Shown here piece by piece: positions 56,166 to 64,000 of a DNA stretch of 64,000 nucleotides. This DNA comes from a bacterium (GTDB taxonomy: Bacteria > Actinomycetota > Acidimicrobiia > Spongiisociales > JAENVV01): positions 3,810-67,809 of the forward strand of contig JAHEDI010000014.1 in assembly GCA_024641305.1 (NCBI GenBank). Direction: 5' to 3'. Both the position numbers and the translations under genes were made by a program. Under the pieces are notes generated by a model. The model did no database searches and was not told the DNA's origin. It was given only the letters and a program-made list of their open reading frames with translations. How positions within the stretch are numbered: the stretch's first letter is position 1; each line of letters starts with the position of its first letter.

Positions 56166-57707
56166 CTACTCCCACTCGATCGTAGCTGGGGGCTTTGAGC
56201 TGATGTCGTAGGCAACCCGATTGATGCCTGCCACCTCATTGATGACTCTCGACGAGATCCGTTCAAGAACTTCATACGGCAACCGGGCCCAGTCGGCCGT
56301 CATGGCATCATCTGACGTTACGGCTCTGAGGATCAGCGGATAGGCGTAAGTGCGACCGTCGCCCTGAACACCGACGGTCCTGATGGCCGGCAGGACGCCG
56401 AACGATTGCCAAACATTGTGATAGAGACCGGCCCGCTTGATTTCCTCAAGCACAATCGCATCGGCGGCTCGGAGAATGTCGAGGCGTTCCTTGGTGACTT
56501 CGCCGATGATTCGCACGCCAAGGCCGGGGCCAGGGAATGGCTGACGTTGCACGATTTCCTCTGGCAAGCCGAGTTCTTCACCGACTGCCCGAACCTCATC
56601 CTTGAACAAATCACGCAACGGTTCGACCAATTCGAATTGCATGTCGTCCGGTAATCCACCCACATTGTGGTGGGACTTGATCTTGGCAGCATCCTTGGTA
56701 CCCGACTCGATGACGTCCGGATAGAGCGTGCCCTGGACGAGGAACTTGGCATCTGAGAGATCCTTGGCGACTTCCTCGAACACGCGGATGAAGGTCTCTC
56801 CGATCGCTTTGCGCTTTTCCTCGGGGTCAGTCACCCCTTTCAGTTTGGCGAGAAATCGGTCCTCGGCCTTGATGTGAATGAGGTTCGTGGGGAAGTTCCG
56901 TCGAAACGTTTCTTCAACCTGCTCACCCTCGCCAAGTCTCATCAAGCCATGATCAACAAAGATGCAGGTCAGTTGATCACCCACCGCCCGCTGCACGAGA
57001 GCCGCCGCCACCGAGGAGTCAACCCCCCCAGACAAACCGCAGACCACCTGCCCACCGCCCACCTGTGCCCGAATTTCATCGATTGATGACTCGATGATCG
57101 AATGGTGAGTCCAGGTCGGCTGGGCGTCGCACACCTCGTACAGGAAGTGTTTGATGACGTCGAAACCCCTCGGAGTGTGCCCAACCTCGGGGTGAAATTG
57201 CACCCCATACAGACGAGCATCCCGATTTTCCATCGCCGCCACGGGCGCCCCGGCCGTCTCGGCAACGCACCGAAATCCCGGTGGGACCCCGGTCACGGCA
57301 TCGCCGTGACTCATCCAGACCTCCTGGTCGGCAGGCAGGCCCTGGAAGAGAATCGAGGAGCTATCGGTAACGGTTAGTTGGGTTTTCCCGTATTCCCCGC
57401 CGCCGGTTTGGCTAACCACTCCCCCGGCCGCATGAGCAAGCACCTGATGCCCGTAGCAAATGCCAAGGATTGGAATCCCCATACCGACGATCGACGGATC
57501 GATCTCGTAGGCATCGGCGGCATACACCGACGCTGGGCCGCCCGACAGAATGATGCCGGTTGGCGCCTTCTGGCGCACTTCCTCTGCCGAGATGTCTCGG
57601 GGAACGATTTCCGAGTAGACATGGGCTTCCCTGACCCGTCGTGCGATAAGTTGGGCGTACTGGGCACCGAAATCGACGACCAGGATGCTTTGGGCGTGAC
57701 GCTCCAT
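56166..57707 (-). CDS. guaA: GMP synthase (glutamine-hydrolysing)
   Basis: Aminates XMP to GMP. The 513-aa protein has the class I amidotransferase domain (Cys84 in [11 protein letters not shown], His and Glu in [10 protein letters not shown]), the ATP-pyrophosphatase P-loop [15 protein letters not shown] and the C-terminal dimerisation domain ending [11 protein letters not shown]. It lies 9 nt downstream of the guaB3 stop on the same strand, joining two guanine-nucleotide genes. Confidence 0.97.
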   Translation of the reverse strand: MERHAQSILVVDFGAQYAQLIARRVREAHVYSEIVPRDISAEEVRQKAPTGIILSGGPASVYAADAYEIDPSIVGMGIPILGICYGHQVLAHAAGGVVSQTGGGEYGKTQLTVTDSSSILFQGLPADQEVWMSHGDAVTGVPPGFRCVAETAGAPVAAMENRDARLYGVQFHPEVGHTPRGFDVIKHFLYEVCDAQPTWTHHSIIESSIDEIRAQVGGGQVVCGLSGGVDSSVAAALVQRAVGDQLTCIFVDHGLMRLGEGEQVEETFRRNFPTNLIHIKAEDRFLAKLKGVTDPEEKRKAIGETFIRVFEEVAKDLSDAKFLVQGTLYPDVIESGTKDAAKIKSHHNVGGLPDDMQFELVEPLRDLFKDEVRAVGEELGLPEEIVQRQPFPGPGLGVRIIGEVTKERLDILRAADAIVLEEIKRAGLYHNVWQSFGVLPAIRTVGVQGDGRTYAYPLILRAVTSDDAMTADWARLPYEVLERISSRVINEVAGINRVAYDISSKPPATIEWE

Positions 57708-57716
57708 GCAGAGGGG

Positions 57717-58874
57717 CTAGCCCATCCCGACGTGTTGGGCACGTTGGAGGGACTTACCTTCGGTTTGGAGCGACGGGGCGATCATGACTTCCGCTTTCTG
57801 GAACTCTTTGACGTCCGCATACCCGGTGGTGGCCATGCTCATCTGAAGCCCACCGAATAGGTTACGGCGGCCGTCATTCTCGTGAGCCGGGCCGACCAGG
57901 ATTTCCTGGAGTGTCCCAAGGTTGCCGACTTTGACGCGCGCCCCACGCGGGAGTGTCGGATGGAACGTAGCCATGCCCCAATGCGAGCCCCTACCTGGCG
58001 ACTCCGCCGCCGAGGCCAGCGGAGAACCGATCATGACGGCGTCTGCCCCACAGGCAATGGCTTTCGAGACATCACCACCGGTCCGCATGCCACCGTCTGC
58101 AATGACATGCACGTAACGACCGGTTTCGTCGAGGTACCTGATTCGGGCTCCGGCGGCGTCGGCGATTGCGGTCGCCTGAGGCACGCCGACTCCGAGCACA
58201 CCGCGAGTCGTGCACGCCGCACCGGGACCGACTCCTACCAGAATGCCAACCGCCCCGGTACGCATCAGGTGGAGGGCCGTTGAGTACGACGCACAACCAC
58301 CCACGATGACCGGCAGTTCGTAATTGGCAATGAACTCTTTGAGATTAAGGGGTTCGGACCGGGTCGATACGTGTTCGGCAGAAACGACAGTTCCCTGAAT
58401 GATCAGGATATCGAGGCCGGCCTCGCGAACTCCGCCCGCAAAGAGTGAAACATGCTGGGGGGTCAGCGCGCCAGCCGTGATGATGCCGGCCGCCTTCATC
58501 TCCTGGATTCGCTGAATCATCAGATCGGGATTGATCGGAGCCGAGTAGATATCCTGCATGCGCCGGGTGGCTTTCTCAGGTTCGAGCTCGGAAATTTCCT
58601 CAAGATACTGATCCGGATGTTCGTATCGAGACCAAAGACCTTCCAGGTTGAGGACGCCCAGTCCGCCGAGTTGCCCAATGGTGATCGCCGTGCTTGGCGA
58701 AATGGCTGAGTCCATGGCCGAACCCATCATCGGGAGCGCAAACCTGAAGCCGTCCATCTGCCACGAAATGTCGACGTCATCCGGGTCGCGGGTCCGCCGG
58801 CTCGGGACGATCGCAATATCGTCGAACCCGTACGCCTGTCGCCCTGACTTACCGATACCGATGTCGATTTCCAC
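57717..58874 (-). CDS. guaB3: GuaB3 family IMP dehydrogenase-related protein
   Basis: A 385-aa (beta/alpha)8 protein close to IMP dehydrogenase but without CBS domains. It begins VEIDIGIGKSGRQAYGFDDI, has SRRTRDPDDVDISW, the loop VGVGPGAACTTRGVLGVG with the Thr-Thr-x-x position where IMPDH carries its catalytic Cys region, and ADGGMRTGGDVSKAIACGAD. This is the GuaB3 form typical of actinobacteria, whose enzymatic role is debated. GTG 58874 has GGAGG seven bases upstream; the track ORF is 47 codons too long. Confidence 0.93.
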   Translation of the reverse strand: MEIDIGIGKSGRQAYGFDDIAIVPSRRTRDPDDVDISWQMDGFRFALPMMGSAMDSAISPSTAITIGQLGGLGVLNLEGLWSRYEHPDQYLEEISELEPEKATRRMQDIYSAPINPDLMIQRIQEMKAAGIITAGALTPQHVSLFAGGVREAGLDILIIQGTVVSAEHVSTRSEPLNLKEFIANYELPVIVGGCASYSTALHLMRTGAVGILVGVGPGAACTTRGVLGVGVPQATAIADAAGARIRYLDETGRYVHVIADGGMRTGGDVSKAIACGADAVMIGSPLASAAESPGRGSHWGMATFHPTLPRGARVKVGNLGTLQEILVGPAHENDGRRNLFGGLQMSMATTGYADVKEFQKAEVMIAPSLQTEGKSLQRAQHVGMG

Positions 58875-58961
58875 TATCTGACCTCCGCCACGAGAAGCCG
58901 ACACGGTACCAGGAAACCGGGGCTCTACCGAACCAACGCCGACCGGTAGTCTGCACCCCTG

Positions 58962-59717
58962 ATGTCTTCGCCGCTGCCGGACCCGAATCGATCGAAAACG
59001 TGGCGGATTAGCCATTGGGCAGCCGTATGGGCCTCCGGGTCAATCGGGGGCGTTCTTCTCGCCGCCGTGGTCAGTCTGGTGTGGAATGGCGACCTAACCG
59101 GCCCCGAATTCTTCTTCTTCGTGGCACTTCCGGCCCAGAGCTTCAGCCAGGTGCTCGCACTGGCAGTCGGCCTTTCAAAGCTGGGCGCCGGATTGGACCG
59201 CGATCTCGGCTTCGACATCCGTCTCAACGACCTCAGGGTCGCCCCGTTCGCAGTTCTCAACGCCGTGGGCCTTTCGTTCCTCCTCAACCCGGTGCTTGAA
59301 GCGTTCAAAATCACCGATCAAAGCCAGGCAGAGCTCGACTTGTTCGGATCGGCCAGCCAGAGCGCGTTGTTTGTCGGCGTGATCGTGGCCGTCGGATTTG
59401 CCCCGATCTATGAGGAACTCCTGTTTCGAGGCATGCTCCAGCGGGCCCTCGCCAACCGGTTGGGGCGGATCCCCACCATGTTGTCTACGGCTGTCATTTT
59501 CGGACTGGTCCACCTCGTAACGATCGATACCGAGATCGACCATTGGGCGGTCCATGCCGCCCTCGTGGTGATCTCAGTTGGATGGCTCGGGTTGGTTCTT
59601 TCCTGGCTGGCAGATCGCGATGGTCGCCTGGGAAGGGCAATGGTCTTTCACTCGACCCACAACCTGTTGGTGATCGTTGCTACCCTGGTTGCCGGATCGG
59701 ATTCCCTAGTTACCTAG
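58962..59717 (+). CDS. CPBP-family intramembrane protease
   Basis: A 251-aa membrane protein with about seven hydrophobic segments and the CPBP/Rce1 motifs: APIYEELLFRGMLQRAL (Glu-Glu-x3-Arg), FGLVHL and FHSTHNLLV with the conserved His residues. Family members are metal-free or metal-dependent proteases or bacteriocin-immunity proteins. The target is unknown. It diverges from guaB3, and its 3' end overlaps trpS by 12 nt. Confidence 0.88.
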   Translation: MSSPLPDPNRSKTWRISHWAAVWASGSIGGVLLAAVVSLVWNGDLTGPEFFFFVALPAQSFSQVLALAVGLSKLGAGLDRDLGFDIRLNDLRVAPFAVLNAVGLSFLLNPVLEAFKITDQSQAELDLFGSASQSALFVGVIVAVGFAPIYEELLFRGMLQRALANRLGRIPTMLSTAVIFGLVHLVTIDTEIDHWAVHAALVVISVGWLGLVLSWLADRDGRLGRAMVFHSTHNLLVIVATLVAGSDSLVT

Positions 59718-60689
59718 ACCAACCAAGCGCCGAACCCCGACCATTTCTGCTTCCGCCCGCATCCTGGCGTCAAGGGCACCTTTGGTCATCAAACGTGCCA
59801 CTTCGACATCATCCAAATTCTTGTAGCTGGTTCGGATCGGGGTCAGCCCTTCAACTACCGCATCCGCAACGAGTTGTTTGAACGAGCCATATTGCACGGC
59901 GTTGTACTCCTCTACGAGGTCGTCGATCGACCGGTCCGTGAACAACGACAGGATTACCAGAAGATTCGAGATTCCCGGCTTGCCCGTGACGTCGTAGGCA
60001 ACCTCGGACCCGGAGTCGGTCACTGCCCGCCGGAACTTCTTAACGATCGTGTCGGGCTCGTCGAAGACGAGAATTCGGCTTGACTCATCGGGATCCGACT
60101 TGGACATTTTGGCGGTCGGATCTTGCAGCGACATCACCCTGGCTCCAACTTCGGGGGTGATCTGTTCCGGGACTGGAAACGTATCGCCGAATTTGCCGTT
60201 GAAACGCACAGCAATGTCACGAGTGAGTTCCAGGTGTTGGGTTTGATCATCCCCTACGGGAACCAAATGCGCTTTATGGACGAGAATGTCGGCCGCCATC
60301 AGAACCGGATACGCGTAGAGCCCGAGTCGTTGGCCGGCCTTCTCGGACTTCTCTTTGAACTGCGTCATGCGGTTCAGCGCCCCAAGTGGTGTGTCAACTC
60401 CGAGTAACCAGGCCAGCTCCGCATGCTGGGGCACCTGCGACTGGTAGTACAAAAGAGAATTGCCCGGATCGACGCCGATGGCGAGTAGCGCTTTGGCAGT
60501 CGCCAAGCGGGAGGCCGCCAACTCCGCGGGATCGTACGGAACGGTGATGGCGTGAAGATCCACGACGCAGTAGATGGCGTCATAGTGTTCTTGGAGCTTC
60601 ACCCAGTTCTGGAGGGCCCCGATGTAGTTACCGAGATGGATATTGCCGGTTGGCTGAATCCCGGAAAACACTCGCTTGCGATCAGGCAC
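59706..60689 (-). CDS. trpS: Tryptophanyl-tRNA synthetase
   Basis: Class I synthetase that charges tRNA-Trp. The 327-aa protein opens KRVFSGIQPTGNIHLGNYIGAL (HIGH motif as HLGN) and has VGDDQTQHLEL and the KMSKS motif at TAKMSKSDP. The track starts at ATG 60710, but AAGGAG sits seven bases before GTG 60689, giving the usual N-terminus. Upstream on the same strand are a promoter, a leader peptide with paired Trp codons and an intrinsic terminator, so transcription is probably set by Trp-tRNA supply. The 3' end overlaps the CPBP gene. Confidence 0.96.
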   Translation of the reverse strand: MPDRKRVFSGIQPTGNIHLGNYIGALQNWVKLQEHYDAIYCVVDLHAITVPYDPAELAASRLATAKALLAIGVDPGNSLLYYQSQVPQHAELAWLLGVDTPLGALNRMTQFKEKSEKAGQRLGLYAYPVLMAADILVHKAHLVPVGDDQTQHLELTRDIAVRFNGKFGDTFPVPEQITPEVGARVMSLQDPTAKMSKSDPDESSRILVFDEPDTIVKKFRRAVTDSGSEVAYDVTGKPGISNLLVILSLFTDRSIDDLVEEYNAVQYGSFKQLVADAVVEGLTPIRTSYKNLDDVEVARLMTKGALDARMRAEAEMVGVRRLVGLGN

Positions 60690-60723
60690 CTGCACACTCC
60701 TTGCCGACATGGAATACGGTCAC

Positions 60724-60752
60724 AAAAAAGCCGGCTCGCGGGTTGAGCCGGC
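60724..60752 (-). terminator. Intrinsic terminator in the trpS leader
   Basis: On the minus strand GCCGGCTC and GAGCCGGC form a perfect 8-bp stem around a 7-nt loop (AACCCGC), followed directly by six T residues. It lies between the leader-peptide ORF and the trpS ribosome-binding site, about 35 nt before the GTG start, which is where an attenuator terminator should be. Confidence 0.85.
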
Positions 60753-60784
60753 GTCGTTCGTTGCTTTTCACGAAAATCAGCCGC

Positions 60785-60820
60785 TTAGGCCAACCACCAA
60801 ACCTGAACGTCAGATCTCAT
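60785..60820 (-). CDS. Putative trpS leader peptide with tandem Trp codons
   Basis: An 11-codon ORF, MRSDVQVWWLA, ending in TAA, with TGG TGG at codons 8 and 9. It is too short for the ORF track. Its ATG is about three bases from the predicted transcription start, so it is probably translated from a near-leaderless RNA. The stop is 32 nt before the terminator stem. Low Trp-tRNA(Trp) would stall ribosomes on the paired Trp codons and should alter folding so the terminator does not form, as in classical attenuation. The peptide itself is not expected to have a function. Confidence 0.75.
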   Translation of the reverse strand: MRSDVQVWWLA

Positions 60821-60830
60821 CGTGACCGCG

Positions 60831-60859
60831 ATGATACGAGGAGAGCACGTTCGCTGCAA
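60831..60859 (-). promoter_or_regulatory. Sigma-70-type promoter for the trpS leader
   Basis: On the minus strand TTGCAG and TATCAT are separated by exactly 17 nt, a near-consensus housekeeping promoter. The expected start (about 60821-60824) is only a few bases before the leader ATG. The divergent aceE promoter must lie in the remaining 90 nt. Confidence 0.75.
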
Positions 60860-60947
60860 GGGGCCGGCTACCGGTCGGCAAAACTCCCCAAAGAAATCCA
60901 GGAGTTAGGCTGGTAGAAGTTCAGCCCTACTTTTCTCGAGGACTCCG

Positions 60948-63638
60948 ATGATCATCGACGGTTTCAGTCACGCACTCCCTGATAGCGACCCGGATGAGAC
61001 CCAGGAGTGGATTGACTCTCTCGATGCATTGGCCAGTGCGCGCGGCCAGGACCGGGCCCGGTTCCTGATGACCAAACTGCTTGAGCGCGCCAGGGAGCTC
61101 AATGTTGGTGTTCCGGCCACGGTTTCGACGCCCTACGTCAATACCATTCCCCCCGAGGAACAGCCGTTCTACCCGGGCGATGATTTTCTTGAGAAGCGCA
61201 TCCGTCGATTTGTCCGCTGGAACGCCGCGGTCATGGTGATCAAGGCCAATCAGGAAGATCACGGGATCGGCGGGCACTTGTCGTCGTTCGCGTCGTCGGC
61301 AATCCTCTACGAAGTCGGCTACAACCACTTCTTCCGGGGAAAGGAAGACGGCCTTCCGGGAGACAGCATCTACATTCAGGGACATGCCGCCCCCGGTGCG
61401 TATGCCAGGGCCTTCATGCACGGACGTCTCACCGAGGATCAGCTCAACAACTTCCGCCAGGAAATCGGCGGGAACGGACTCTCAAGCTATCCCCACCCCC
61501 GCTTGATGCCGGACTTCTGGGAGTTCCCGACGGTCTCGATGGGCCTCGGTCCGATCAACTCGATCTACCACGCCCGGTTCAACAAGTATCTACACAACCG
61601 GAGCCTTGATGAAACATCAGAGTCGCGGATCTGGTGTTTCATCGGCGATGGCGAAGTCGACGAACCCGAAACCCTTGGGTCCATTTCCCTCGCAGCCCGT
61701 GAGCAACTCGACAATCTGACCTGGGTCATCAACTGCAACTTGCAGCGGCTTGACGGTCCAGTGCGTGGCAACGGCAAAATCATCCAAGAGTTGGAAGCCA
61801 TATTCCGCGGAGCGGGGTGGAATGTGATCAAAGTGATCTGGGGCTCGGATTGGGATGCGCTCCTCGCCTCGGATGTGGACGGCGCACTGGTAAACAAGAT
61901 GAATAGCACCGTCGACGGTGAATACCAGCGCTACAAGACCGAATCAGGCGCGTATGTCAGGGAACACTTCTTTGGACCTGATCCTCGACTCCGCAAGCTC
62001 GTCCAGCACCTGACGGACGATGAAATTTGGGCGCTCCGCCGGGGTGGGCTCGACCCTCACAAGGTATACGCGGCGTACAAGGCCGCCACTGAACTCAAAG
62101 GAGCCCCGACGGTCATCCTGGCAAAAACCATCAAGGGTTGGACGCTCGGGCCTGATGTCGAAGGTCGGAACGCCACCCATCAAATCAAAGAACTAACCAA
62201 CCAACAGTTGCAGACCCTCCGGGTGCGCCTCCACCTCGAAGAGGATATTCCCGCCGAAGCCCTTGAAGGCGACGCCGAGCCGCCCTACTTTCGGCCGGCC
62301 GAGGATTCGCCCGAATACCGGTATCTACGCCAGCGACGTGCCGCCCTCGATGGCCCGATCCCCCAACGGATCGTCCGCGACCGCCGCCCTTTGCAGCTAC
62401 CACCACCGTCTGCGTTCGACGAGGTCAAAGCCGGCAGTGGCAAGGTCGAAGCGTCGACAACGATGGCTTTCACGCGGCTCCTGCGAACGTTGTTGCGAGA
62501 TGAGTCATTCGGCAAACGGGTCGTCCCGATCATTCCGGACGAGGCGCGAACATTTGGCATGGACTCACTCTTTCGCGAGTTCGGTATCTACGCATCCCAG
62601 GGGCAAAAGTATCAGCCAGTTGACGGCGACATGCTGCTCTCGTATACGGAACGTAAGAATGGACAGATCCTAGAGGAAGGCATCACAGAAGCTGGATCCA
62701 TGTCGAGCTTTACCGCCGCAGGGTCGTCGTACGCCACCCGCGGGGTCCCCATGGTGCCGTTCTTCACCTTCTATTCGATGTTCGGTTTCCAGCGAGTTGG
62801 AGATCTGATCTGGGCCGCTTCAGATGCCAGGGTGCGGGGCTTCCTCATGGCCGCCACCGCCGGTCGGACGACGCTCCAGGGGGAAGGACTCCAGCACCAG
62901 GACGGACACAGCCTCGTACTCGCCTCCACCGTCCCCTACGTGGAGAGTTACGACCCCGCCTTTGCCTACGAAATGGGCGTGATCATCGAGGACGGTCTCC
63001 GGCGGATGTACGGCGAATCCCCCGAAGATATCCTGTATTACATCACGCTCTACAACGAGAACTACGCCATGCCCGCCCTCCAACCGGGAACCGAGGAAGG
63101 GATCCTGGCTGGTCTCTACAAGTGGAGCGATGCGCCTATCGAATCACAAGCAACCATACTCTTCTCGGGGTCAGCACAAGGGGCCGCCCGCCAGGCCCAG
63201 GCCGATCTGGCCGACCGATATGGCATCGGTGTGGAACTCTGGTCGGCGACCTCATTCAACAAGCTCCGGTCAGAAGCACTCGAGGTCGACCGGTGGAACC
63301 GCCTTCATCCGGGAGAGCCGCCAAGAACCCCATACGTCACCGAGGTCCTCGCGCATGCGGCGGGGCCGATCGTGGCCGTCACCGACTTCATGAGGGCAGT
63401 CCCCGACCAGATCTCCCGATTCGTGAAATCCGATTACACGTCGCTCGGAACCGACGGCTTCGGGCGTTCCGACACACGTACTCAGCTGCGCCGATTCTTT
63501 GAAATCGACGCCGCCCACATCGTCGTGACTGTCCTCGGCCGACTCGCAGCAGTGGACACGATTGACAATGCCATCGTGACCGATGCCCTCGCGTCCTACG
63601 GGCTGGATCCGGACACCCCGGCCCCCTGGCTTACATAG
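60948..63638 (+). CDS. aceE: Pyruvate dehydrogenase E1, homodimeric AceE type
   Basis: The ThDP-dependent E1 that decarboxylates pyruvate and acetylates E2. The 896-aa length and layout fit the homodimeric AceE found in actinobacteria and proteobacteria: N-terminal DETQEWIDSLDAL, SSAILYEVGYNHFFRG, the ThDP motif GDGEVDEPE (residues 233-240) through VINCNLQRLDGPV, and the transketolase-like central region EAGSMSSFTAAGSSYA. ATG 60948 has GAGG seven bases upstream. The E2/E3 genes at the left edge are far away and need not be partners. The 3' end overlaps the TetR gene by 8 nt. Confidence 0.96.
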   Translation: MIIDGFSHALPDSDPDETQEWIDSLDALASARGQDRARFLMTKLLERARELNVGVPATVSTPYVNTIPPEEQPFYPGDDFLEKRIRRFVRWNAAVMVIKANQEDHGIGGHLSSFASSAILYEVGYNHFFRGKEDGLPGDSIYIQGHAAPGAYARAFMHGRLTEDQLNNFRQEIGGNGLSSYPHPRLMPDFWEFPTVSMGLGPINSIYHARFNKYLHNRSLDETSESRIWCFIGDGEVDEPETLGSISLAAREQLDNLTWVINCNLQRLDGPVRGNGKIIQELEAIFRGAGWNVIKVIWGSDWDALLASDVDGALVNKMNSTVDGEYQRYKTESGAYVREHFFGPDPRLRKLVQHLTDDEIWALRRGGLDPHKVYAAYKAATELKGAPTVILAKTIKGWTLGPDVEGRNATHQIKELTNQQLQTLRVRLHLEEDIPAEALEGDAEPPYFRPAEDSPEYRYLRQRRAALDGPIPQRIVRDRRPLQLPPPSAFDEVKAGSGKVEASTTMAFTRLLRTLLRDESFGKRVVPIIPDEARTFGMDSLFREFGIYASQGQKYQPVDGDMLLSYTERKNGQILEEGITEAGSMSSFTAAGSSYATRGVPMVPFFTFYSMFGFQRVGDLIWAASDARVRGFLMAATAGRTTLQGEGLQHQDGHSLVLASTVPYVESYDPAFAYEMGVIIEDGLRRMYGESPEDILYYITLYNENYAMPALQPGTEEGILAGLYKWSDAPIESQATILFSGSAQGAARQAQADLADRYGIGVELWSATSFNKLRSEALEVDRWNRLHPGEPPRTPYVTEVLAHAAGPIVAVTDFMRAVPDQISRFVKSDYTSLGTDGFGRSDTRTQLRRFFEIDAAHIVVTVLGRLAAVDTIDNAIVTDALASYGLDPDTPAPWLT

Positions 63639-64000
63639 TCAGTCCCAGCTCGTCTGCAATGACTTGCTGGATCGACCGTTCGTCGCCGGACGGCGCGGTG
63701 AGGACGGGGATAAGTGCCTGCAAGGCCAGGGAGAAGATCTCCGCCGTCGGAGCGAACCCACCGCCGACCACGGCCTGCATCGTCATACCCTCGGAAAGGG
63801 CCACCATGATGTTGGAGAGCTGTGGCATCGTCATAGGCTCGCGAAGTTGCCGCCCCAGGCCGACCAGCATCGCCTCATAGATTGGGATCATCGGGTCCCG
63901 AAACTCTCGATACATGGCTTCCATGCGGTCGCGAATGTCTGGCCGGCTCCGCATCAACGACCACAGATGCGTCTGAATTGCGAAGCTCGGATTGGCCGCA
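63631..64000 (-). CDS. TetR-family regulator, C-terminal fragment
   Basis: The frame remains open to the window edge, so the gene starts outside. The visible 122 codons form the ligand-binding helical domain of a TetR regulator (WSLMRSRPDIRDRMEAMY, SNIMVALSEGMTMQAVVGG). The DNA-binding helix-turn-helix is beyond the edge. Its last codons overlap aceE. Whether it controls aceE is unknown. Confidence 0.75.
   Translation of the reverse strand, partial: AANPSFAIQTHLWSLMRSRPDIRDRMEAMYREFRDPMIPIYEAMLVGLGRQLREPMTMPQLSNIMVALSEGMTMQAVVGGGFAPTAEIFSLALQALIPVLTAPSGDERSIQQVIADELGLTM

Noticed and set aside
60690-60950. T-box riboswitch upstream of trpS
   Set aside because: No AGGGTGGNACCGCG-type T-box sequence is present on the minus strand; the Trp-Trp leader peptide and simple terminator explain the region better.

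Overview
The window looks like a chromosomal segment of a fairly GC-rich actinobacterium (about 60% GC by eye). The evidence is a WhiB-family Fe-S regulator, a GuaB3-type IMP dehydrogenase-like protein, a homodimeric AceE-type pyruvate dehydrogenase, a DUF222/13E12 HNH gene, a DevR/DevS-like pair, menaquinone genes and the actinobacterial gene order mfd - mazG - eno - ftsB/divIC - DUF501 - ppx. I would guess a deep lineage such as Acidimicrobiia rather than Mycobacterium or Streptomyces, but the sequence alone does not settle this. No rRNA, prophage, insertion sequence or CRISPR array was seen. One tRNA (Leu, UAA) is present.

Layout. 0-2.4 kb: start of an E2 lipoyl protein and lpd (2-oxoacid dehydrogenase), a GNAT, and a small lipoprotein with an apparent ATT start. 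2.4-4.5 kb: an accessory-looking patch with a 13E12 HNH gene, a 16-bp palindrome, three copies of a short dispersed repeat and a 36-residue membrane microprotein. 4.5-11.7 kb: trehalose/alpha-glucan metabolism (GH13 alpha-glucosidase, TreS fused to a maltokinase-like domain, OtsB, OtsA). 11.7-19.1 kb: ArfB, then menE, menB, menA, menH, menD and menF on both strands (no menC). 19-24.6 kb: hydrolase, DUF3105 protein, and a stress/redox signalling block (CBS-BON protein, universal stress protein, DevR-like regulator, DevS-like kinase, SRPBCC-like protein, WhiB). 24.5-33 kb: GNAT-acyl-CoA synthetase fusion, PolX, class II photolyase, hydrolase, and AceK, an isocitrate dehydrogenase kinase/phosphatase usually associated with proteobacteria. 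33-43 kb: lipoprotein, tRNA-Leu, and the ppx-DUF501-ftsB-eno-mazG-PPIase-mfd run. 43-50 kb: thioesterase, epimerase, PgsA-like enzyme, glpD, glpK, pth, rplY and a stand-alone B12-binding protein. 50-59 kb: pcrA, a membrane histidine kinase, a REC-GAF protein and a CheA-REC hybrid with no other chemotaxis genes, then guaA and guaB3. 59-64 kb: CPBP protease, trpS with a leader, aceE and a partial TetR regulator.

The most notable element is upstream of trpS. A consensus-like promoter leads almost immediately into an 11-codon ORF with two adjacent Trp codons, followed by a perfect 8-bp GC hairpin with six T residues, and then the trpS Shine-Dalgarno. This is the architecture of a ribosome-mediated tryptophan attenuator. 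Other points are pervasive 1-4 nt start/stop overlaps inside operons, five convergent gene pairs whose 3' ends overlap, probable non-standard starts (ATT for a lipoprotein, CTG for mazG), and a TreS-fused kinase with altered active-site motifs.

Genes were accepted from motif and family recognition by eye. No alignment, folding or database search was run. Starts were reassigned where a Shine-Dalgarno, an upstream stop or a conserved N-terminus argued against the longest ORF.
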